From a virus: DNA of 26,284 nt. Below the pieces are notes generated by a model, which saw only the letters and a list, made by a program, of their open reading frames with translations, had not been told where the DNA came from and ran no database searches. A program made the position numbers and the translations under genes. The DNA is taken from IMG/VR virus record IMGVR_UViG_3300025086_000201, positions 1 through 26,284 of that record. One strand, given 5' to 3'. Position 1 is the first letter of the stretch. Each line of letters starts with the position of its first letter. Of the stretch, positions 13,369-19,221 are shown piece after piece.

Positions 13369-14187
13369 ATGGTTGCGTTTCCTAAAAGCCCAGAACAAAA
13401 ACTTATAGATGCTGTATATAAATCTTATGAAAAAACAGAAAACCTGTCGTTTAGTCGATTAGGTGCGTCTGGTATCGGTGAAGAATGTATTCGTAAAATC
13501 TGGTTTAACTGGCGTGGATTTTCAAAAAAACAATTTGAAGGACGGATGTTAAGACTGTTTGAAACAGGCCATTTACAAGAAGACCGTGTAATTCAGGATT
13601 TAATTCGATCTGGTAAAGAAGTTTATTTTGTTAATGAGTATGGCAGTCAATACGAATTTGAACATGACAGTGGTCATTTTATTTGTAAGGTTGATGGTGT
13701 TATAAAACACCAAGATAAAAATCATTTATTAGAAATAAAAACGCATAATAAAAAATCATTCAGTGCATTACAGAGACACGGTGTAGAAAAGTCTAAACCC
13801 GTTCACTATAGCCAAATGCAAATCTCTATGTATTTAGGACACTTTACACGAGGCTTATATGTGTCGTTATGTAAAGACGATGAACATTATTACATTGAAA
13901 AAATAAAAGAAGACAAAGCTCATCAAAAATCATTGATTAAAAAAATAGAAAGTCTGATTAATGCACGCATGAGGCCAACAGGCATTAGTGAGGATGCGAG
14001 TATTTTTGCTTGTAAATTTTGTGATCATAAAGATGTGTGCGTTAAAGAAACAAAACCTCTGTTTCATTGTCGATCTTGTGTGAATGCTATTCCTATAAAT
14101 AATGGTGGATGGAATTGTGACTTGCATGGTACGCTTTTAAACAAGCAACAACAACTCATAGGATGTGAGGACTATCAGGCATTATGA
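13369..14187 (+). CDS. Cas4/RecB-like PD-(D/E)XK nuclease with Fe-S-type cysteines
   Basis: The 272-residue nuclease has the PD-(D/E)XK core KVDGVI (D109), LEIK (E122, K124) and HYSQMQ (Q149/Q151, the RecB-type QxxxY region). Cysteines C40 and C215-x2-C218-x5-C224 match the spacing of the 4Fe-4S cluster in Cas4, AddB and Dna2. A further group (HCRSC 233-237, WNC 248-250, C266) could bind a second metal. In phages such enzymes act as recombination exonucleases with an annealing ATPase and SSB, exactly its neighbours here. AAGGA precedes ATG 13369. Its stop overlaps the RuvC start by 4 bases. CRISPR adaptation is unlikely: no cas gene or repeat array is present. Confidence 0.85.
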   Translation: MVAFPKSPEQKLIDAVYKSYEKTENLSFSRLGASGIGEECIRKIWFNWRGFSKKQFEGRMLRLFETGHLQEDRVIQDLIRSGKEVYFVNEYGSQYEFEHDSGHFICKVDGVIKHQDKNHLLEIKTHNKKSFSALQRHGVEKSKPVHYSQMQISMYLGHFTRGLYVSLCKDDEHYYIEKIKEDKAHQKSLIKKIESLINARMRPTGISEDASIFACKFCDHKDVCVKETKPLFHCRSCVNAIPINNGGWNCDLHGTLLNKQQQLIGCEDYQAL

Positions 14188-14660
14188 TTACCATTGGAAT
14201 AGATCCTGGCCTTACTGGAGCCATTGGTGTTTTAAATGATGGTCAATTTGTTGCTGTAGAGGATATGCCAGTTATCGTGAAGGGAAACGGTAAAGTAAAA
14301 AATGAAGTAGATGTTTCTGGCACTATCCGACTGTTGAGGCAATACGGAGAACCTTCTGAATATATTTCGTGTGTTATTGAGCGTGTTAATGCAAGACCGC
14401 ATCAGAATGTATCAACCATATTTTCGTTGGGTGACTCTTTTGGGTGTGCTCGTTCTGCTGTATCGGCTTGCCGTTTTGAACTACGGTATGTAACGCCACA
14501 GGTATGGAAAAAACATTTTAAATTAAGTTCTGACAAAGAACAGTGTCGGGCATATGCTGTTAAACTATGGCCTGACGCACCATTGCATTTAAAGAAACAC
14601 CAAGACAGGGCCGAAGCCCTGTTGATGTCTAAATGGCTGTACGATACTTTCTACGACTGA
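14184..14660 (+). CDS. ruvC-like: RuvC-like Holliday junction resolvase
   Basis: The 158-residue protein starts MITIGIDPGLTGAIGVL, the RuvC signature with D7, then VIERV (E66), SLGDSFG and the C-terminal LKKHQDRAEALLMSKW (D141, with H139 and E144 close by). Length and acidic residues fit bacterial and phage RuvC, which cuts four-way junctions during recombination and before packaging. ATG overlaps the nuclease stop (ATGA). Its 3' end is only four bases from the convergent gene at 14665 and contains an embedded minus-strand UUCG hairpin. It closes the rightward unit. Confidence 0.88.
   Translation: MITIGIDPGLTGAIGVLNDGQFVAVEDMPVIVKGNGKVKNEVDVSGTIRLLRQYGEPSEYISCVIERVNARPHQNVSTIFSLGDSFGCARSAVSACRFELRYVTPQVWKKHFKLSSDKEQCRAYAVKLWPDAPLHLKKHQDRAEALLMSKWLYDTFYD
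14605..14622 (-). terminator. Possible minus-strand terminator hairpin inside ruvC 3' end
   Basis: On the minus strand ACAGGGC-TTCG-GCCCTGT is a perfect 7-bp stem with the UUCG tetraloop, followed by a moderately U-rich stretch (CUUGGUGUUUCUUU). It is 43 bases past the stop of the leftward gene at 14665, where a terminator is expected. In plus orientation the loop would be CGAA. The tail is weak, so the call is tentative. Confidence 0.5.
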
Positions 14661-14664
14661 CCTA

Positions 14665-15351
14665 TTACCTCCTATCTTCCATTGGGTCCCAACCGTTCCA
14701 ACCATCATTCTCCTGATATGGAGCTACATACTCTTCTGGTTCTGGATCTGGGTCTAAAATTCCAATTCTATTTTCTCTAGTGCTTTCTGTTAACACTGCT
14801 TTGGTAGGTCTTTTGAAAAACCCAAATTTCGGGTCTTTGTCAGATGGTGTAACTGTGGCAGAAAAAGTAATGGTATCGCCCTTGGCACAGTTAGCTACTC
14901 TACCATCAATGCTTGGGATAGATCCCCACACTACAAAACCATTATTATCTTTAACTGTCATTTTCCAAACTGAACCAAAAGGAGTGTTTTTTAGATCAAC
15001 TTTAAGAATTGTACCAGAAACAGTGATTTTACCTGTTGGTACATCTTCCGCTTTAGCTTTCTCTTCTGCCCACTGTGCCTCACGCTCTACTTGTTTTTCT
15101 GCGAAAGTAAGACCACCTGTGATCTCACGCTGTTTAGCTAATCGCTTCTCTTGACGAGCAAGTAAAGCCTCATCTCTTTTTTTCTGAGCACGAGCACGAG
15201 CTAATGCGCGATCTTCAGGAGAAGTTTTGAAGGTTTTGTGACCTACGCCTTCACAATCCCAACAAGATTTTTTATGATCAGGACGGTCAATTACACCCCA
15301 TCTAAGAAGTCCTGTGCCGTCACATTTTGTGCAAGTTTCTGTAAAAGCCAT
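14665..15351 (-). CDS. DnaJ-type zinc-finger protein with OB-like domain
   Basis: The 228-residue protein begins with CTKCDGTG (7-14) and CWDCEGVG (30-37), two CxxCxGxG knuckles as in the DnaJ zinc domain. A long charged helix follows (about 42-98, SPEDRALARARAQKKRDEAL and on). Residues 105-190 (TVSGTILKVDLKNTPFG, WKMTVKDNNGFVVWGSI, GDTITFSATVTPSD) look like a small OB-fold barrel. The tail is acidic and aromatic. The combination suggests nucleic-acid binding, perhaps ssDNA, but this is inference. It is the only leftward gene right of the divergent region that has the CCCTA-operator promoter and ATAAC leader, so it is probably regulated with the genes at 1-9547 and not with the late genes. 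Confidence 0.75.
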   Translation of the reverse strand: MAFTETCTKCDGTGLLRWGVIDRPDHKKSCWDCEGVGHKTFKTSPEDRALARARAQKKRDEALLARQEKRLAKQREITGGLTFAEKQVEREAQWAEEKAKAEDVPTGKITVSGTILKVDLKNTPFGSVWKMTVKDNNGFVVWGSIPSIDGRVANCAKGDTITFSATVTPSDKDPKFGFFKRPTKAVLTESTRENRIGILDPDPEPEEYVAPYQENDGWNGWDPMEDRR

Positions 15352-15353
15352 TT

Positions 15354-15409
15354 GTCATCTCCGTTATAAGTTATTCTTTATTTATATACCCTACTTTACT
15401 TAGGGTCAA
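15354..15409 (-). promoter_or_regulatory. Promoter with palindromic operator embedded in endolysin 3' end
   Basis: Minus strand: -35 TTGACC (15409-15404), 17-bp spacer (15403-15387), -10 TATAAA (15386-15381), then ATAAC-TT-ATAAC-GGAG and ATG 15351. The operator is CCCTAAGTAAAGTAGGG. The -35 and half of the operator are also the last codons of the endolysin gene (V-D-P-K-stop), so the site is conserved under two constraints. Confidence 0.82.
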
Positions 15410-15851
15410 CCCTTAAAAACAAATTTTTTTCATCTTTTCTTCTACGATTTAAACCCCTGATGTACTTGCCTGATGCGTAGCTCCACTTTGGGAACTCTTT
15501 GCTTGCACCTTCCATATCGCCTTTCAAGAGTTTTTTTCTAAGTGTGGATGAACCTAGACTTCCACTACCTAGATTATAAGTAAAGCTAACTAGGGCATCG
15601 AATTGTGACTGTGTTAGTGACACTGGCACCAATCGCAACACTGCTCTTTCGTATTGCACCAATTGGTGTTGAAGTAAGGCCATCGCCTCATCTTTTGTAA
15701 CAGGTGGCGTATTCTGAGTAACACGGCTGTTGTCAGCCAATCTGGTTGACCCATATCCGATTGTCCATACATTTCCAGAACAGCGATATGGATCACTTCT
15801 AAAACCTTCCCAATGGCAGATTAAATCAATACCTGCCTGTGATGTTTTCAC
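15396..15851 (-). CDS. GH24 endolysin (T4/P1-type lysozyme) with catalytic Cys
   Basis: The 151-residue muramidase has HWEGF (E15), WTIGYGST (T30) and the C-terminal FPKWSYASGKYIRGLNRRRK block of phage GH24 lysozymes. The triad spacing E-8aa-D/C-5aa-T falls on E15, C24 and T30: Cys replaces the Asp of T4 lysozyme, as known for P1 Lyz. Another Cys (C12) is close by. No signal-arrest-release helix or signal peptide precedes the catalytic domain, so release should depend on a holin. ATG 15851 overlaps the stop of the EF-hand membrane protein by 4 bases, linking the two in one lysis unit. Its 3' end contains a promoter for the next gene. Confidence 0.92.
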   Translation of the reverse strand: MKTSQAGIDLICHWEGFRSDPYRCSGNVWTIGYGSTRLADNSRVTQNTPPVTKDEAMALLQHQLVQYERAVLRLVPVSLTQSQFDALVSFTYNLGSGSLGSSTLRKKLLKGDMEGASKEFPKWSYASGKYIRGLNRRRKDEKNLFLRVDPK

Positions 15852-16132
15852 TTTCTAGACATCCACGCTTGCATACCGTAGTAAGCACCAATAATACCAG
15901 CCAGCGCAACAAACAGGGTTGATATGAGGCCCGACAAGGCTTGGATTCTAGAGTCAGGAATTAATCCTGATAGCAGCACACAAGCCAATAAAACCATGAC
16001 TACAAAACTAGCAACGGTAATCCGGCTTTGGATGGTAGCCTTTTGATGTTGATCGGCAACCTGCACTTCTTCGGCACTAATGATCCCGTCACCATCACGG
16101 TCCATTTCTTTTTCAAATTTTATGGCATTCAT
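15848..16132 (-). CDS. Two-span membrane protein with EF-hand (holin candidate)
   Basis: The 94-residue protein has a cytoplasmic-looking N-terminus with a perfect 12-residue EF-hand loop, DRDGDGIISAEE (11-22; ligands D11, D13, D15, S19, E22, with G16 and I18). Two hydrophobic helices follow (about 38-57 and 66-86), and the end is MSRK. Two helices, small size and 4-base overlap with the endolysin make it a class II holin candidate. An EF-hand would imply calcium binding. A single EF loop may also serve structurally. The clearer GTA-type holin lies two genes upstream, so this protein could instead be an antiholin, pinholin or other accessory lysis factor. Confidence 0.75.
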   Translation of the reverse strand: MNAIKFEKEMDRDGDGIISAEEVQVADQHQKATIQSRITVASFVVMVLLACVLLSGLIPDSRIQALSGLISTLFVALAGIIGAYYGMQAWMSRK

Positions 16133-16317
16133 GCTCTACTCTTTTTTATAGGTTTTTTAGCGGTTTTTGCCGATTGTATAAACGCCTTTTTTGTAGGAGC
16201 ACCTGGACTTCCTACTTTACGAGTTGGCTCTACTTTTCTTCCAGCAGCTTTTTGAGCAGCCTGTCTTTTTTGTTTTGCATTAATATTAGCATATAATCCT
16301 CTTTTAACTGGTGCCAT
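16129..16317 (-). CDS. Small basic KGLYANINAK-type phage protein (62 aa)
   Basis: The start is ATG 16317 (MAPVKRGLYANINAKQKRQA) with AAGGA eight bases upstream. The protein is rich in Lys, Arg and Ala and contains GLYANINAK, GSPGAPT and FIQSAKTAKK. This set of motifs recurs in short basic proteins of many marine phages, to my recollection without known function. It is probably nucleic-acid-bound or a minor virion protein. The sequence is low in hydrophobics, so it is not membrane-inserted. It sits between two membrane-protein genes; the stop overlaps the EF-hand protein start (ATGA). Confidence 0.75.
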   Translation of the reverse strand: MAPVKRGLYANINAKQKRQAAQKAAGRKVEPTRKVGSPGAPTKKAFIQSAKTAKKPIKKSRA

Positions 16318-16318
16318 T

Positions 16319-16504
16319 TTACTTATCCTTTCCATTGTTAATACGATCTCTAAGTGAATTTACCAGCGTAAATAAAACCTCTATTTTCTTCTGAGCTTCC
16401 GCTAATAAAACGTGGTTCCTGACTAGGGCAAAAACGATTGATCCTAACACGGCGAAAACTCCAAGGAAAACATTGATCCATTCAGTGATGCTTACCTCGT
16501 CCAT
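16319..16504 (-). CDS. Single-span membrane protein with C-terminal coiled coil
   Basis: The start is ATG 16504 (MDEVSITEWINVFLGVFAVL) with AGGA six bases upstream; the frame is open to 16531 but those codons overlap the holin gene. A membrane helix (about 10-33) is followed by a helical coiled-coil-like segment (LLAEAQKKIEVLFTLVNSLR and on, 37-58). N-in or N-out topology is not clear. The layout of one membrane helix plus a coiled coil resembles inner-membrane spanins (Rz-like), but it is shorter than usual. It is part of the lysis block. Confidence 0.7.
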   Translation of the reverse strand: MDEVSITEWINVFLGVFAVLGSIVFALVRNHVLLAEAQKKIEVLFTLVNSLRDRINNGKDK

Positions 16505-16505
16505 T

Positions 16506-16952
16506 TCATTTCCTGAACATCCTACTCCCAAAATAAAATGAAATAATGCTGGCTAGAATAGGACTATCCACTTCATCATTCCAAATGAGAGGCAAAGCAT
16601 CTGCCACGACAAGACCTTGAGACAGAGCATTCCACAAACAAACACCTTTAATCCCTAAATAAGTAAGTAAAAACAAGTAACTTATTGTGGGCCTTACTGA
16701 TGCTCTGTACGCACCAATCCACCCATCGTTTTTCTCAGTGCTTGCCTGTTGATAAAGGGCAACTGTCTCAGCCGATAGAGCTTGCACCTCTGCCTTGTCA
16801 CGTTCAAACTCAGCCGTAATTCTGGTCAATTCGGCTTGCTTGTCCATCAACGCCAACTCGTGCCTATTACTTTCTTTCTCTTTAAAAAAGTCCAAAATAG
16901 ACGGCAGGAAACTGGTTCCGAACCCAATTAGGCTTCCGATAATAGTTAACAC
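16506..16952 (-). CDS. GTA-type 3TM holin
   Basis: The 148-residue protein starts at GTG 16952 with GGAG seven bases upstream. It shows an N-terminal hydrophobic helix (IIGSLIGFGTSFLPSILDFF), a charged coiled coil (about 24-65, KEKESNRHELALMDKQAELT and on), then GWIGAYRASVRPTISYLFLL (77-96) and a final hydrophobic region ending FYFGSRMFRK. That is the organisation of the 'holin of 3TMs for gene-transfer release' family known from alphaproteobacterial gene transfer agents and marine phages. It should time lysis by opening the membrane for the GH24 endolysin. It is the first substantial gene of the lysis block. Confidence 0.85.
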   Translation of the reverse strand: MLTIIGSLIGFGTSFLPSILDFFKEKESNRHELALMDKQAELTRITAEFERDKAEVQALSAETVALYQQASTEKNDGWIGAYRASVRPTISYLFLLTYLGIKGVCLWNALSQGLVVADALPLIWNDEVDSPILASIISFYFGSRMFRK

Positions 16953-16954
16953 CG

Positions 16955-17083
16955 TTAAGCTCCGTTAAAAGCAGAAATTAGTAAAGCAATTACAATAAAC
17001 GTACTAACAAAAAGTATACCTAGTTGAACGATAATAGGTTGTTTTCCTACCCACGTTTGAATTTTATCTAATAATTTAGGCAT
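16955..17083 (-). CDS. Very small single-span membrane protein (42 aa)
   Basis: ATG 17083 to TAA 16955 encodes MPKLLDKIQTWVGKQPIIVQ followed by a hydrophobic helix (LGILFVSTFIVIALLISAF). The amphipathic N-terminus plus one membrane helix is typical of small phage lysis or host-takeover peptides. It is placed two bases after the stop of the 710-residue virion protein and runs to the start of the GTA-type holin, whose GGAG lies inside its last codons. A holin partner or antiholin role is possible but unproven. Confidence 0.65.
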   Translation of the reverse strand: MPKLLDKIQTWVGKQPIIVQLGILFVSTFIVIALLISAFNGA

Positions 17084-17085
17084 AA

Positions 17086-19218
17086 TTAGTCCTCTGTATT
17101 AAACATTTTTTTGTTAAGTTCATTTAATGATAATGAAGCATCATTGTCATTTTCCTGATTATTAGAAGAAGGTGTTTGTATTGTTTCTTCTTGTATTCTT
17201 TCAAAATCTTCATTAACTGGATTTGACTTAGACGGTTCAATTACTTTTTGAGTAGTGCCATAAGCAGTAACTGCACCTGTTGAAATACCGCCTCCTAAAT
17301 CTTCAAAACCTTTGCCTACTACTTTTTTGAGAGCTTTATTAACGAGCGTTGTTAACGTAGCTAAACTTTCAGGACTACCGTCTGATAACAATTCAGAAAT
17401 TCGTAATGCAACTTGATCTTGAAAAGCATCAGTTTCTGAATCACTCGTAAAAAGTTTTGATACTTTTGATAATAAACTATCTGGGCCAGTAATAATTTTT
17501 TTTAATTGTTTAGATTCTGTGGTTTTATCAAAATCTTTTATTTTTTGTTGTCGTGGTGCTGTAGGTGATCCCCCCATAGCTCTCATGCCTCTTTGATAAA
17601 GTTCTGATTCCAACATCATTACTTTTTCAAAAATATCTGCCTTTATCACATCGTCACCAAATAAAAGTCTTATTTTTTCTCTAGTTAAAACACCACCTTT
17701 ACCACCTGTTCCACCGCCTAGCATTTTAGCAATGTTTGTAGCTCCATCTGGTTTTAAAATTTTTTCTTGAAGTAAATCTACTACACCAAGAACTGCCATT
17801 TGTCTTTCAGCGTTGGAATTAAATCTATTTAATTGTTTTTCTAATTGTTTTGTTGATGATTTATTCCACATTCGTCTTAACGTATTTCCTGCATCAATTA
17901 AACTTATTCTATCACTATATACGGCACGAGCCTCTGCATATTCTGGAACAATTTTATCTATTTCATCTAAAAATTCATTTTTAGCATTGTTAATTACTCT
18001 ACCTTTGTTACTCATTTTTCCATCTTTAATTTGAGCACTAACAACATCATCAATACCTCTTTTTACATTATTTGCAACTTCTACTGATATTGCAGTAATA
18101 TCTCCAGAGTTAGATTTTATAATTTTATCTTGCAAAGATATAAGTTCTGTTACATCTCCACCTTCATCTTCTACAAGTTGAATAGCATTTTTTAATGCTT
18201 TTTTAAAAGCAGGTCTTTTAAAAAAATCTAATACTTTTTTATCAGTAATTCTTCTTGGAGTTTTAGGATCTCCCTTTACATAAAAAGACCTTCTGTACAA
18301 TGGTTTTGATTGTTCAATCATTTCTTTATTAAGTTTTTCGGTAATTTCAAAAAAACCTTCACTTAACATTTCTGGATTAATATCTGTTAATCTTTGAGTA
18401 ATTCTTGTTTGACTGTCTAGTGTATCATCTATTGCATCTTTAAGCATAGGACTAGCATCATCAAAACCTTTAGTTATAATAGTATCGGATTGCTCTGTTA
18501 ATGGATTAGTAGCAAGTCCAGGAATAACAGGAACACCCATTGCTTGTTTTTGTTTAATATCTGTTACAACTTCTTCTACGGTTTCATTAGGAAAATTCTT
18601 AGCAAGTTGTTCTCCTGCTACATCATCAACAACATTAGGTTTTTTAAATAATCTTTTACCTACATTTGCTATTTTTTGTATTACGGGAGGAGCTACAGCG
18701 CCAGCAACAGATCCTAAAGCACCTCCAAATCTTCTAGCTTGTTTTCTAATTTCTTCTCGTTCTTCATCCGTTACATTATCAGCGGCTTCTGAATAATAAC
18801 CAGCAATATCACCGCCCACATAACCACCGCCAAATCCTGCACCAGCTCGTTTTGCTGCTCTCATGCCTTTACCCGTAAAACCGCCTGGACCTCTAAGTAC
18901 CTTTGCAACTTTTCCTAAAGTTCCTCCTGCGCGTGCTACATTTGCTGCAGCTCCAGCTTGTCCTCCTGGCAAAAACATTAAAGGTATGGCTGATGCTAAA
19001 GCACCAGTAACGTCTGCGGCTAATGCTGTTTTTTCAAATTGTGATTCGTAATTTTGCATTTCTTTAGAAATATCGGCTAATTCTTCGGCTTTTGTTCTTC
19101 CAGAAATTAAAGATCTCAAATATGCTTCGGCATGAACACTACTTCTAAAAGATGCACCTTTGCCTAATTGTCTAAGTATTCCATAATCAAATTGGCTTCT
19201 TTTTGGAGAATCTGCCAT
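17086..19218 (-). CDS. Large internal/ejection-type virion protein
   Basis: The 710-residue protein has a mixed N-terminus (to about 55), then a long Ala/Gly-rich, weakly hydrophobic segment (about 62-180, such as GALASAIPLMFLPGGQAGAA and GAGFGGGYVGGDIAGYY) and a long helical, charged remainder ending in an Asn/Asp/Ser-rich tail. Gly/Ala membrane-active regions are typical of podovirus internal core or ejection proteins that form a conduit through the envelope. No catalytic motif is seen. It has AAAGGA before ATG 19218 and is the last of the structural genes before the lysis block. The specific role is inference. Confidence 0.65.
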   Translation of the reverse strand: MADSPKRSQFDYGILRQLGKGASFRSSVHAEAYLRSLISGRTKAEELADISKEMQNYESQFEKTALAADVTGALASAIPLMFLPGGQAGAAANVARAGGTLGKVAKVLRGPGGFTGKGMRAAKRAGAGFGGGYVGGDIAGYYSEAADNVTDEEREEIRKQARRFGGALGSVAGAVAPPVIQKIANVGKRLFKKPNVVDDVAGEQLAKNFPNETVEEVVTDIKQKQAMGVPVIPGLATNPLTEQSDTIITKGFDDASPMLKDAIDDTLDSQTRITQRLTDINPEMLSEGFFEITEKLNKEMIEQSKPLYRRSFYVKGDPKTPRRITDKKVLDFFKRPAFKKALKNAIQLVEDEGGDVTELISLQDKIIKSNSGDITAISVEVANNVKRGIDDVVSAQIKDGKMSNKGRVINNAKNEFLDEIDKIVPEYAEARAVYSDRISLIDAGNTLRRMWNKSSTKQLEKQLNRFNSNAERQMAVLGVVDLLQEKILKPDGATNIAKMLGGGTGGKGGVLTREKIRLLFGDDVIKADIFEKVMMLESELYQRGMRAMGGSPTAPRQQKIKDFDKTTESKQLKKIITGPDSLLSKVSKLFTSDSETDAFQDQVALRISELLSDGSPESLATLTTLVNKALKKVVGKGFEDLGGGISTGAVTAYGTTQKVIEPSKSNPVNEDFERIQEETIQTPSSNNQENDNDASLSLNELNKKMFNTED

Positions 19219-19221
19219 TTT

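Noticed and set aside
14780-15154. Plus-strand ORF of 124 codons opposite the zinc-finger/OB-like gene
   Set aside because: The minus-strand gene has zinc knuckles, a promoter and a leader; the plus-strand frame has none and lies beyond the rightward unit.
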